A DNA stretch of 48,241 bases from a virus. Within the stretch, counting starts at the first letter, position 1, and every line of letters begins with the position of its first letter. The position numbers and the translations under genes are program-made. Location: positions 1 through 48,241 of the IMG/VR virus record IMGVR_UViG_3300013101_000016; one strand, 5' to 3'. Shown one piece after another: positions 1-7,443 of the stretch. Under the pieces are notes generated by a model. That model saw nothing but the letters and a program-made list of their open reading frames with translations. It did no database searches and was not told where the DNA came from.

Positions 1-26
1 GGTCCCAGTCCGAAAAGGAGGATTGA

Positions 27-104
27 ATGGAATTTGTGCTGTTCTGCGTACTCATGGTTGGTCTCGGAGTGTTTTGGGAGTGGAACCGGGGGAGGCTTGA
101 CTGA
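27..104 (+). CDS. Small single-pass membrane peptide, 25 aa
   Basis: An ATG follows a strong Shine-Dalgarno sequence (AAAGGAGG, about 14-22) with ideal spacing. The reading frame gives 25 residues, and residues 2-17 are almost all hydrophobic (MEFVLFCVLMVGLGVFW...), ending in a short charged tail (EWNRGRLD). This fits a single membrane helix. The stop shares bases with the next start (TGATG), so the two genes are probably coupled. It would be the first gene of the rightward transcript if the map is closed into a circle. Function unknown; a small inhibitor or membrane anchor is possible but not shown. Confidence 0.6.
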   Translation: MEFVLFCVLMVGLGVFWEWNRGRLD

Positions 105-451
105 TGGAGCTAGGAAAGATTATCATCAAGACAGGGAATAAACAAGAGGACGACTACATCGAGTTCACCCCGGAGGAGGCGAAGGAGATGCAGAAGTTGC
201 TCAACGACCTCTTCCCTGGAGAGATTGTTGATGAGAGCAGCAACTACCTCAAGGCACTGCGGGAGATCATCAGGGAGGAGATGCCGAAGGACCATCCGTA
301 TCCGTACTACCCCATCTGGCCGCACTACACGGACTGGTACCGGCAGAGGCCATGGATTGAGTGGACCATCACCGACGCCAAGGGCTACGAAGGAAACACG
401 ACTGACATTACGTATACGACAGGGGAGTGTGAAAATGCTATTTCTCCGTAG
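104..451 (+). CDS. Hypothetical phage protein, 115 aa
   Basis: The ATG overlaps the upstream stop. The N-terminal half is acidic and helical (residues 1-60, rich in E/K). The middle is aromatic and proline rich (around DHPYPYYPIWPHYTDWY, residues 63-79), a composition seen in small phage head or packaging accessory proteins, but no family is recognised. It overlaps the next gene by 17 bases. It lies in the block of small genes before the terminase and probably shares their promoter. Confidence 0.65.
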   Translation: MELGKIIIKTGNKQEDDYIEFTPEEAKEMQKLLNDLFPGEIVDESSNYLKALREIIREEMPKDHPYPYYPIWPHYTDWYRQRPWIEWTITDAKGYEGNTTDITYTTGECENAISP

Positions 452-686
452 GGACCGGGAGTATTTGCATAAGATGGATGATCGGATTCGCCATCTGGAG
501 AACGGGGCCGAATACACCATTGCTGAGCCATCTACCAATCGCTATAATGCCTGCTACCAAGATGTGCCGCTTAGTGACATTGTGCGAGGGATCGTAACAC
601 ATCTAGGCATCAAGCTGAAATATGAGCCTGCCAGGGGGTCACATGTGAGGCTCAGCAGCAAGGTGCTGTTTGAGGAGAAAGAGTAA
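435..686 (+). CDS. Hypothetical protein, 83 aa
   Basis: The start at 435 is chosen because AGGGGAG (421-427) sits 7 bases upstream; an in-frame GTG at 429 is too close to that site, and longer upstream extensions run inside the preceding gene. The protein begins MLFLRRDREYLHKMDDRIRH and is basic at its N terminus. Its C-terminal half (residues 45-83) resembles a small mixed alpha/beta fold without known motifs. Its stop overlaps the next ATG by one base (TAATG). Confidence 0.65.
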   Translation: MLFLRRDREYLHKMDDRIRHLENGAEYTIAEPSTNRYNACYQDVPLSDIVRGIVTHLGIKLKYEPARGSHVRLSSKVLFEEKE

Positions 687-874
687 TGCCAATCTACGAT
701 TACAAGTGCCAGTACTGTGACAATGAGGAGAAAAACATGATTCTTCCAATTGATCACGGAATACAGTATTGTGATAAGTGTGAAATGCCAATGAATCAAC
801 AGCTATCCCCTCCGCACATCACCTTCAAGGGGCAGGGCTGGACACCAAATTCAGGGATTGTGAGGAGAAAATAA
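686..874 (+). CDS. FmdB-like zinc-ribbon protein, 62 aa
   Basis: The protein starts MPIYDYKCQYC, the hallmark opening of the FmdB/CxxC-CxxC putative regulatory family. Cys8, Cys11, Cys29 and Cys32 form two CxxC knuckles expected to bind one zinc ion. Proteins of this family are common in bacteria and phages and are usually 60-110 residues long; their molecular role is not settled. The C-terminal segment (ITFKGQGWTPN) also matches the family, where a GxGW motif follows the ribbon. Start and stop each overlap the neighbouring gene by one base, so translation is probably coupled. Confidence 0.8.
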   Translation: MPIYDYKCQYCDNEEKNMILPIDHGIQYCDKCEMPMNQQLSPPHITFKGQGWTPNSGIVRRK

Positions 875-1194
875 TGGACAGGAAATGGGGTGGATTGGTT
901 CGGGACGCGCAGTACAACCCGGAGGAGTGCCCACGCGTGGACTGTGGTAGCCCCTTTGGTGCCTTGCGTGATGCGGGCATGGCTAAGGCTCTACATGGTG
1001 GGCTGGGGGCACTGCCGACGTATGCGGACTTCTACACGTACCTTGACTCGGTGTTTCAGTGTATTTGGGCTGCAAGGCAGTCCTGGGAGAAGGGCCTTAA
1101 CGGGCCGCTTGCTGGGCATATTGACGACGCCGAGACTGCGATGCAGCGCCTTGATGACTTCATGTACGAGCAACTTGGAAAAGGAGATCTGTGA
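874..1194 (+). CDS. Hypothetical protein, 106 aa
   Basis: The ATG overlaps the previous stop (AATAATGG). The N terminus carries two cysteines in a short loop (CPRVDCGSPFG, residues 16-26). The rest looks helical with aromatic residues (YADFYTYLDSVFQCIWAARQSW) and ends in another helix (AMQRLDDFMYEQL). No known family is recognised. The gene ends in a one-base overlap with the next. Confidence 0.6.
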   Translation: MDRKWGGLVRDAQYNPEECPRVDCGSPFGALRDAGMAKALHGGLGALPTYADFYTYLDSVFQCIWAARQSWEKGLNGPLAGHIDDAETAMQRLDDFMYEQLGKGDL

Positions 1195-1505
1195 TGCACG
1201 TCATAAAAGAGGGACAGAGCGAGCCGGAAGAGCGTGAGATCTACGAACTGCACATCTTTCCAGGGGCAAAGACCGCCGAGAACATGAAGTTTACTATCGG
1301 CGTCAACGGCCTGGAGTCGATGGGCCTGGCAAACGGAGTGGTGAACCTCATATACGAGGATGACGACATGCACAGCATCTTCATCTCCGGGACTGACATG
1401 GTGTACACAAAGCACCGGAAGGTCAAGACCCCGCTGATTCTTGTGCCTGACATGGCCGTTCCGAAGAATGTGGTGGAGTTCTCTGGGGAAACCGGTGCCT
1501 CGTAA
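1194..1505 (+). CDS. Hypothetical protein, 103 aa
   Basis: The ATG at 1194 is preferred over a GTG three bases earlier because AGGAG (1182-1186) is 7 bases from the ATG. The sequence is beta-rich and acidic (EPEEREIYELHIFPG near the start, NLIYEDDDMHSIFISGTDMV in the middle), suggesting a small beta-sandwich or barrel. No catalytic motif is seen. The last 11 bases overlap the next gene. Confidence 0.6.
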   Translation: MHVIKEGQSEPEEREIYELHIFPGAKTAENMKFTIGVNGLESMGLANGVVNLIYEDDDMHSIFISGTDMVYTKHRKVKTPLILVPDMAVPKNVVEFSGETGAS

Positions 1506-1878
1506 GGACAAAAAGCTCTGTAGCTACCGGAATTGTAAGAATGAGCGCAAAACTGGCTACAAATGGTGCTATGAACACCACATGGCCCGCTGGGATGAGT
1601 CAGAACTAACCATAGACAGAGGGGTTATGCGCGAGGTTATCGGGAAAGTACACCTTTTGGCGGCCTGGAATGAGCAATCATCCGAGTATATCCATGATTT
1701 GTGTATAATATTGAAGAGGATGCTGATTGAGGCCGAATCTACCGCCCAGCGGTCGGTGGACCCGACGTGGATGTTCTTGTTTGAGGCCGAAAAGTGGCAA
1801 GATAGCCTATTTGACGACGCCAACTCCGCGCTTGATCACATCACTGGCTTAATTTACCCAGAAGGGAAGGGACGCTAA
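1495..1878 (+). CDS. Hypothetical zinc-finger-like protein, 127 aa
   Basis: The GTG at 1495 is the start with the least overlap of the previous gene, and a GGGGA site lies just upstream; no good ATG is available. Cys9, Cys14, Cys25 and His28 (motif CSYRNC ... WCYEHH) form a likely zinc knuckle close to the N terminus, resembling HNH-associated or small phage zinc modules, but no HNH catalytic core follows. The remaining 95 residues appear helical. The start codon is the main uncertainty. Confidence 0.6.
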   Translation: MPRKDKKLCSYRNCKNERKTGYKWCYEHHMARWDESELTIDRGVMREVIGKVHLLAAWNEQSSEYIHDLCIILKRMLIEAESTAQRSVDPTWMFLFEAEKWQDSLFDDANSALDHITGLIYPEGKGR

Positions 1879-2072
1879 TGGCAGATACAATCAAATCACT
1901 GAAAAAGGAAGTAAATGGGCGTATTGAGTCCATAAATGAGATACTCGACAACCACAAGAAGGCGTATGCCAACTTGAAGAAGGCGCTTGAGGACCACCTG
2001 TGGGAGCCTGACGCTCACCACCCGGCATTCCTGGCTACTCAGCTTAAAGAGGCCCGGAAAGCTAAGAAGTAG
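1878..2072 (+). CDS. Small coiled-coil protein, 64 aa
   Basis: The ATG overlaps the upstream stop (TAATG), with GAAGGGAAGGG upstream as ribosome site. The 64 residues are lysine and glutamate rich with heptad-like spacing (residues 5-45), so a coiled coil is likely. The tail ends LKEARKAKK. It is the last gene before the internal promoter at 2075. Function unknown. Confidence 0.6.
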   Translation: MADTIKSLKKEVNGRIESINEILDNHKKAYANLKKALEDHLWEPDAHHPAFLATQLKEARKAKK

Positions 2073-2074
2073 TG

Positions 2075-2104
2075 TTGACACCCGATCTCATTTTGTGATA
2101 GTAT
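2075..2104 (+). promoter_or_regulatory. Extended -10 promoter ahead of the terminase genes
   Basis: TTGACA (2075-2080), an 18-base spacer and TAGTAT (2099-2104), preceded by TGA as an extended -10 element. The predicted transcription start is about 2111, only two bases before the ATG at 2113. The block TAGTGTTGAC ... TGTGATAGTAT recurs with changes at 48202-48234 and, on the other strand, at 41325-41297. Confidence 0.75.
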
Positions 2105-2112
2105 AGTTCCAG

Positions 2113-2319
2113 ATGAAAAAGAGGGAAACCCTAGAATGCATTGACGATCAGATAACAATCCTCGAACGAGAGTTAAGGGAACTACGTGCCAGACGATATC
2201 CAATGGAGCAGGCCAGCAGGTCAGAAAGCAAGCGAATCGCAATCCAAAGACGCCTTACAGACCTCAAAGGAGATTACCAGCCAGGGGAGGCCGGATCTAT
2301 CGTGCGGGGTACGGGATGA
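2113..2319 (+). CDS. Charged coiled-coil protein, 68 aa; possible 5' part of the small terminase
   Basis: The frame begins two bases after the predicted transcription start, so its message would be essentially leaderless. The first 50 residues have natural coiled-coil composition (MKKRETLECIDDQITILERE..., then ELRELRARR). The frame ends at TGA 2317-2319. A +1 shift at that stop (GGA T GAG) would enter the frame that encodes the small terminase, giving one fused protein of roughly 240 residues. Alternatively this is a separate small gene overlapping the terminase. The N-terminal composition supports real coding; the relation to the next frame is an inference. Confidence 0.5.
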   Translation: MKKRETLECIDDQITILERELRELRARRYPMEQASRSESKRIAIQRRLTDLKGDYQPGEAGSIVRGTG

Positions 2320-2830
2320 GTTCTTTGGAGAGATTAATCGACCTCCGCTTAAAGGCTGCACACCCAAGGTTTCACAGCTTTTTCGGAGCGTCCTCGCCTG
2401 CCGATTCGCGGGTCACACCGTCAAAGAGGCCTGTACCATGCTGGGCACGACACCCGGCGAACTTAATAAGCGAAAGAGAAATTTCCCCGAGGGGTGGCAG
2501 GCGGCTCACCAAGAGATCAAAGAGGCTGTCCTACAGAACCTCGCAGCAAACGTCTGGATCACAAGGTCTGCACTATCCGACGTGGCTCCCCATGCTGTTA
2601 GATGCCTGTACGACCTCATTACCAGCAGAACCACCAAGGACTCCATCAAAAAAGATGCAGCAGTCCAAGTCCTCAAGCTCCTGGATATCGACGGATCGGC
2701 TAGTCTCGGCGCAACGATATCAGAAGCCGCTTACGCTTTTAAGGATCTGGCAGACGCCACAAGAGAACGATTCGAGAACGACAATATCATCCCGATCATC
2801 GAAGCCGACGATTACGAGGAGTTAGAATGA
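2186..2830 (+). CDS. Terminase small subunit, putative
   Basis: Recognised from its position directly before the large terminase and from a helix-turn-helix-like N domain (LFRSVLACRFAGHTVKEACT, then MLGTTPGELNKRKR) followed by long helices (residues about 105-205) and an acidic tail (IIEADDYEELE). Small terminases bind the packaging site and regulate the motor. The start is uncertain: the open frame begins at GTG 2186 with a fair AAGGGA site, but the first 45 residues look like out-of-frame sequence, and no ATG, GTG or TTG lies between there and the conserved part. A +1 frameshift from the gene at 2113-2319 is one explanation. The stop overlaps the next ATG. Confidence 0.65.
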   Translation: MPDDIQWSRPAGQKASESQSKDALQTSKEITSQGRPDLSCGVRDEFFGEINRPPLKGCTPKVSQLFRSVLACRFAGHTVKEACTMLGTTPGELNKRKRNFPEGWQAAHQEIKEAVLQNLAANVWITRSALSDVAPHAVRCLYDLITSRTTKDSIKKDAAVQVLKLLDIDGSASLGATISEAAYAFKDLADATRERFENDNIIPIIEADDYEELE

Positions 2831-3030
2831 TCGTTACATGGGAATACCCAAAGGAGTTGTACGAGACCGATTTCGCTATTTCGTATGGGCTTGAAGGTGG
2901 CGCAAAGTTGCTGTCTGTGGACTACGACTACACGGCCGATGCCGTCATCTGCGAGTTCGAAGTAGAATCAGAGGATGTTGACAAGATACCGGACTCCGAC
3001 CACACTGGCACCCTCTTGAATATTGGCTAA
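2827..3030 (+). CDS. Hypothetical protein, 67 aa
   Basis: A GAGGAG site lies 5 bases before the ATG, and the start overlaps the stop of the small terminase. The product is acidic and beta-rich (SVDYDYTADAVICEFEVESE, residues 31-50). It is sandwiched between the two terminase genes, which suggests a packaging-related role, but no family is recognised. Its last 8 bases overlap the TTG start of the large terminase. Confidence 0.6.
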   Translation: MIVTWEYPKELYETDFAISYGLEGGAKLLSVDYDYTADAVICEFEVESEDVDKIPDSDHTGTLLNIG

Positions 3031-4663
3031 CTGCAAGCTCTGCGAGTCTCAAGGTCTGGACCACGACAAGATCGTGGCAGCCTGTGAATCCTCACCCTAC
3101 TGGGTGGGGCGACTCATTATTGGGTTCGATTGGTTTGAGAATCCGTTTCACAAGCACCTGTCAGACTGGTTCACCACCAGGCTAGCGGAGGGAAAGAAGC
3201 GATTCTTCATCATGACCCCGCGCGATCACCTGAAAACGTCCCTGTTTGGCATCTCTTTGCTGACATGGCGGGCTCTGGTAGAGCCGGAGGACCGACTTCT
3301 GTACATCATGGCTAACTGCACCGAGGCCGAAAAGACCCTGCGTGTGGTCCGTGATCTCTTCATGAACAACGACAAAATCGCCCATTTCTTCCCCAAACGC
3401 ACAATTAACCCCAATATGATGCAATCCATGGGTGCCGAAAGCCTTCACCAGCGATCCACCGGTCAATTTTTAGGCCTCCCACGGGAGGGCGTGTACCGCG
3501 AAGGATCAGTTGAAGCCCGTGGAGTCGACTCGCGCATGACTGGCGGCCACTTCAACTGGCATGTCTTTGATGACCTCATTGATGAGCAGATGGCTAACTC
3601 CGTCGTAACTCAGAACTCAGTGGTGGACTTCGTTAAACGATCAGACGCCCTGTTCGTTCAGCCTGCGGAGGATGTCGAGATCATCATCGGCACCCGCTGG
3701 CCCGGCCCGTTCTACAAGTGGCTGATTGATGAGAGCGGGCTTATTGACACCTACGAGACCGCCATCCTTGGGTGCTACGTGGACGACAGATATCGCAAGT
3801 TCCTTGCCGAGATGGGCAAAACCACCATCCAGGAGGACGGCGACCCAATATGGCCGGAGCATTTTACTAAGGAAGCTCTTGAGCGAATTGCTCTCCGCGC
3901 TGGTCCCTTCGACTTTGCCCACCAGTGGCTCAACCTCCACGTTGCCGAAGAGGACCGCAGGTTCAACCGCGAAGATTTCCACTACTACAATATCGACCCG
4001 CAGCGCGACAAGGTTCACTTCAAGGTGGACGGCATCACCCAGTCCGTGTATTTCAAGGACATGTACATCAGCATGACAATCGACCCGGCTACTGGCGAGG
4101 GAGAGCGCACTGATGAGAGTGCAATCACTGTGTGTGGCTACGACAGTAATACCGGCGCAATCTTCTGTCTGGAGGACTGGAGCGGCAGAGCACTCCCGTT
4201 CGAGTTAATAAAGAAGATTTGCCAAATAGCCAAGCACTGGCCCACCTTGGCGGCAATTTCGCCAGAGGATGTTTCGTACCAGAAAACCCTCAAACATTTC
4301 CTCCGGGCTGCGTTGATTAAGAATAGGATTCATGTCCCTGTCCGGCCTGTCAAGCCCGGAAGCAAGAAGGGCAAGGGCACCAGGATCCTCGATGCCCTCC
4401 AGCCGTTCGTGGCAAACCACCAGTTCTTCGTACAGCGCAAGATGATTAAGCTCGTTGACGAGCTAGTGAACATGCAGGTCGTAGATGGCAAGGTTGTCGG
4501 AAGATCCCCCAACCTCGCTGACTCCCTGGCGTATCATGCTGTCAACTGGCGGGCTGGTTTTTCTTACCAACTCGATGAGAATGAGTCTGAGATTGAATAC
4601 GTTGATCCGTTCTGGACACCAGAGCCGACCGGACCAGCATATGGATTGGAGTGTTCGACCTAA
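3023..4663 (+). CDS. terL: Terminase large subunit (packaging ATPase and nuclease), 546 aa
   Basis: The motor protein that pumps DNA into the prohead and cuts it. A variant Walker A (TPRDHLKTS, residues 65-73) and a Walker B (HVFDDLID, 180-187) mark the ATPase domain. The RNase H-like nuclease domain has acidic positions in MTIDPATGE (about 353), ISPED (about 411) and NLADSLAYHAVNW (about 495). An N-terminal CxxC (Cys4, Cys7) may bind metal. The frame opens after TGA at 3017, so TTG 3023 is the only usable upstream start; no clear ribosome site precedes it, and translation may depend on coupling with the overlapped gene. Length fits the family. Confidence 0.92.
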   Translation: MANCKLCESQGLDHDKIVAACESSPYWVGRLIIGFDWFENPFHKHLSDWFTTRLAEGKKRFFIMTPRDHLKTSLFGISLLTWRALVEPEDRLLYIMANCTEAEKTLRVVRDLFMNNDKIAHFFPKRTINPNMMQSMGAESLHQRSTGQFLGLPREGVYREGSVEARGVDSRMTGGHFNWHVFDDLIDEQMANSVVTQNSVVDFVKRSDALFVQPAEDVEIIIGTRWPGPFYKWLIDESGLIDTYETAILGCYVDDRYRKFLAEMGKTTIQEDGDPIWPEHFTKEALERIALRAGPFDFAHQWLNLHVAEEDRRFNREDFHYYNIDPQRDKVHFKVDGITQSVYFKDMYISMTIDPATGEGERTDESAITVCGYDSNTGAIFCLEDWSGRALPFELIKKICQIAKHWPTLAAISPEDVSYQKTLKHFLRAALIKNRIHVPVRPVKPGSKKGKGTRILDALQPFVANHQFFVQRKMIKLVDELVNMQVVDGKVVGRSPNLADSLAYHAVNWRAGFSYQLDENESEIEYVDPFWTPEPTGPAYGLECST

Positions 4664-4992
4664 TGCCTGAACCAAGTAAGATTAAGACGAAAATGATCCA
4701 GAAGTGGTGGGATGACGCCATGGAGGGCAACATCACTAATCCGTGGTTGCGCGAGGACATCGGGGATGACCTGGACCTCAAGGAAGAGTTTATCTTCGAA
4801 AAGATGCTCCCGCTATTCGAGCCCAGCCAGGGCCTGCGCGGGAAGATGCGCATGGACTGGGCGGCAGAGCGCGACCAGGCGCAGGGCGCACAGCCCACGC
4901 CGCCTCCCGCTCCTACCCCCATGATGGATGACATCTTGCGTGAGCAGATTGGCCTTGCCGGATCTAGCGGCGCTGGCTACCAGAACCAATAA
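4663..4992 (+). CDS. Hypothetical protein between terminase and portal, 109 aa
   Basis: The ATG overlaps the terminase stop (TAATG), with GGAG a few bases upstream. Residues 1-70 are helical and charged. A proline-alanine linker follows (QPTPPPAPTPMMDD, about 78-91), with a short C-terminal helix after it. A linker of this sort is common in head-associated accessory proteins. No family is recognised; position suggests a role in packaging or portal assembly. Confidence 0.65.
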   Translation: MPEPSKIKTKMIQKWWDDAMEGNITNPWLREDIGDDLDLKEEFIFEKMLPLFEPSQGLRGKMRMDWAAERDQAQGAQPTPPPAPTPMMDDILREQIGLAGSSGAGYQNQ

Positions 4993-5008
4993 TAATTAGG
5001 AGGCTTGT

Positions 5009-5275
5009 ATGAGAACCCTTGGAGACACAATTGAAACCCTAAAACAGTGGCACAGCTCTGATTCGGTAGGGAACCTAATTCTCTATCGGTACCCAGGAGC
5101 GCAGCTAATCGAAACCATTGAGGAGCGAGTCGTGAAGGTTAAGGAGATGGAGCCAGAAGTGGCCGAAGCTTTTAATCTGTTCATGGACAAACTTGGAATC
5201 GAGCGCGGGGAGGTCTTCCGAAATAGCAAGGGAGAACCGGACCGCGTGAAGCTTACTAGGAGAATTGATGTATAG
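5009..5275 (+). CDS. Hypothetical protein, 88 aa
   Basis: A perfect AGGAGG (4998-5003) precedes the ATG by 5 bases, predicting strong translation. The product is a mixed alpha/beta protein (MRTLGDTIETLKQW..., then a helix EPEVAEAFNLFMDKLG). No motif is recognised. It lies directly before the portal gene and its 3' end carries candidate start sites for the portal. Confidence 0.65.
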   Translation: MRTLGDTIETLKQWHSSDSVGNLILYRYPGAQLIETIEERVVKVKEMEPEVAEAFNLFMDKLGIERGEVFRNSKGEPDRVKLTRRIDV

Positions 5276-5294
5276 AATCGAAGGAGAGCGCGAC

Positions 5295-7328
5295 ATGGTA
5301 CGTCGCGTTGACTTCTCCGGCAGCAAGAAGGAAGAACTCAGAGACTTCTTGTTCAAGGAGTATGACAAGGCCAAGAACGCTAGAGATCCAGTTCTTCGGA
5401 AGTGTGAGCTTTGGCAGGCCCAGGCAAACTCCAGGCGCAAGCGTAACGATGCGCGGACGGGAGACTCCAACGTAGACATGCCGCTGACTCGCAAGCGCAT
5501 GATCCAGAACTCGGCGCGGCTCACCAACCCGGTTCTACAGCAGGACCAGTTGTACACCAGCAAGCCCCGCAACGCTACTGAGAGGGCCGATAATCTAGCC
5601 CGCGAGGTTGAGAAGGCCCTGGACTATGTGTGCGACCAGTTCAACTTCCGCGAGCTTTTGGACGATTGGATTGAACAGTTCCAGATCTTCCCCTTTGGTG
5701 TCGTCAAGACCCCGTTCGTGTACGAGCAGGAGCGGTTTGTAACCTGGGAGGAGATCGGCGCACAGGAGTACTTCCAATACGAGGGCGACCCCACAATCAA
5801 GACCATCCGAAAGACCTTCGACGCCGGAGAGACCAAGTACTACGCCGAGGTTGACCAGACAGTTGATGTCCGTAAGGGCGCATTCCCGGAGGTCATCCCA
5901 TTCGAAGATTTCATCGTCCCGCAGGGGACTGGGGATGTCGAAGATGCAGACATCATCTACCACCGCACCTGGCAAACCAAGTCCTCAGTCAAGCGCAAGG
6001 TTAAGGAGGGGATCTACGACAAGACTGATGGCGACCAGGACACGCTGGGAAGAATAGCTGAACCTTCTGCGCAGCGCACCCGTCTCCTTACTCCTTACGC
6101 CGATGGGAAGAACATGGGCTACGAGGATGACGAGAGCAGATTCTACGAAATCGTAGAGACCTACCTGGAGTATGAAATAGATGACAGTGGTCAGGAATTT
6201 GAGATTATTGTCACTTTTGATGCCCGTAGCAAGACCATCCTCCGAGCAGTCCACAACTTCTATCAGTCCTATCGACGCCCCTTTATTGTACATCAGTACA
6301 AGCACGTTATTGCTTCCATCGAAGGAAACCCCCTCACATATATCCTTGAGCCGCTGCACATTGCTAACTCAGCTTCGTTTAACCAGAGGCTCGATGCTGC
6401 GTCACTAGCCAACGAGACGCTTATTTTGGTACCGCCTGGTAGTGGATTCAAGCGCGCCCTTGATCGTAGTGAGATCAGGACCGGCATTTATGAAGTCAAT
6501 TTTCAGCCAGGCGAAATTGAAAAGTTCACTCTCTCTCAGCCCTTCAACCAACTTCCTGAACTGGAGGACAAATTTGAAAAGTCTGCCGATGAAGTATCCA
6601 GCCTATCGCCGCATTCTTTCGGATTTGAACAAGTCGACCGCCCCACCATGGGCGGGACCGCTCAGCTTATTGAAGAGGCCAAACAGCCTCAGTACGGGCA
6701 GTTGGAGCGATTCCGTGATAAGCTTGCGCTTCTTGCCAAGCACATGCTGTCCAGACTCCGACAGTTCTTCCCAGAAGGACTAGAGTACTACATCGCACAG
6801 CAGGACGACGAGGGGCGCGAAACGCTCAAGCGCGAGTTCCTCGAATGGCCTGCACATATTATTGAGAAGGACGTCGTGATCGAGACGAAGGTCTCGTCCG
6901 CTACCATGAGTAAGATGCTGCGGAAGCAAGAGATGTCCGCAGTCGTTGAGCGTATGTCGCAGATCATCGGTGAGATCATGAATCTCGCTACGGTGGCGAC
7001 AGACGTTATGAACCCGGCAGCGGGGATTGCATTCCAGTTGCTTAACAGTTACCAAGAAGCGGTGAACCGCATGATGGTCGAGTTTGACATGATCGACAAA
7101 GAAAAGTTGAACCCGCAACTCATGGAGGTCAGCCAATTCGTACAGCAATTCCAGCAAGAAATTCAGAGGTTGCAAGGTGAAGTGGCTCAGAGAGACCAAA
7201 TGCTCGCCAGTATCGTTGGACAAAATCCTGGAGGAATGCCCCATGGACCTGGAACTCCTCCGCAGGGTGGCGGCGGGCAAGGCATGGGACCAGGTGGTGG
7301 CCCTAGTAACGGCCCACCGGGACGCTGA
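5295..7328 (+). CDS. Portal protein, 677 aa
   Basis: Identified by position after the large terminase, size and composition: an alpha/beta body (residues 1-480), a long helical region near the C terminus (about 540-640, QFVQQFQQEIQRLQGEVAQR) typical of a portal stem or barrel, and a disordered Gly/Pro tail (about 645-677, PPQGGGGQGMGPGGG). Portals form the 12-mer ring at one capsid vertex through which DNA passes. The start at 5295 has AAGGAG 8 bases upstream and avoids the previous gene; ATG 5268, with AGGAG at 5258, would add nine residues and is a real alternative. The tail overlaps the next gene in another frame. Confidence 0.82.
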   Translation: MVRRVDFSGSKKEELRDFLFKEYDKAKNARDPVLRKCELWQAQANSRRKRNDARTGDSNVDMPLTRKRMIQNSARLTNPVLQQDQLYTSKPRNATERADNLAREVEKALDYVCDQFNFRELLDDWIEQFQIFPFGVVKTPFVYEQERFVTWEEIGAQEYFQYEGDPTIKTIRKTFDAGETKYYAEVDQTVDVRKGAFPEVIPFEDFIVPQGTGDVEDADIIYHRTWQTKSSVKRKVKEGIYDKTDGDQDTLGRIAEPSAQRTRLLTPYADGKNMGYEDDESRFYEIVETYLEYEIDDSGQEFEIIVTFDARSKTILRAVHNFYQSYRRPFIVHQYKHVIASIEGNPLTYILEPLHIANSASFNQRLDAASLANETLILVPPGSGFKRALDRSEIRTGIYEVNFQPGEIEKFTLSQPFNQLPELEDKFEKSADEVSSLSPHSFGFEQVDRPTMGGTAQLIEEAKQPQYGQLERFRDKLALLAKHMLSRLRQFFPEGLEYYIAQQDDEGRETLKREFLEWPAHIIEKDVVIETKVSSATMSKMLRKQEMSAVVERMSQIIGEIMNLATVATDVMNPAAGIAFQLLNSYQEAVNRMMVEFDMIDKEKLNPQLMEVSQFVQQFQQEIQRLQGEVAQRDQMLASIVGQNPGGMPHGPGTPPQGGGGQGMGPGGGPSNGPPGR

Positions 7329-7443
7329 GATTCGTAGATGGATAGGAGGAGCTATAGACGAGAACTTACGCGGTAGAGCGCAGGCGTATGAAGCGTTACG
7401 AAGAGATCTAATCAGTTTCAGAGATAGAAAACAGGAGGATTAA
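7243..7443 (+). CDS. Hypothetical helical protein, 66 aa
   Basis: GGAGGA about ten bases upstream supports ATG 7243, so the gene starts inside the 3' end of the portal gene and overlaps it by 86 bases in a different frame. The protein is helical and arginine rich (MDLELLRRVAAGKAWDQVV, then RRWIGGAIDENLRGRAQAYEA). It abuts the scaffold gene exactly. Longer versions of this frame lack a good ribosome site. Function unknown. Confidence 0.6.
   Translation: MDLELLRRVAAGKAWDQVVALVTAHRDAEIRRWIGGAIDENLRGRAQAYEALRRDLISFRDRKQED

Noticed and set aside
2316-2825. Open frame of 169 codons overlapping the small terminase
   Set aside because: Composition (many Arg, Ser, Pro) is that of an off-frame shadow, whereas the other frame shows helix-turn-helix and helical patterns.
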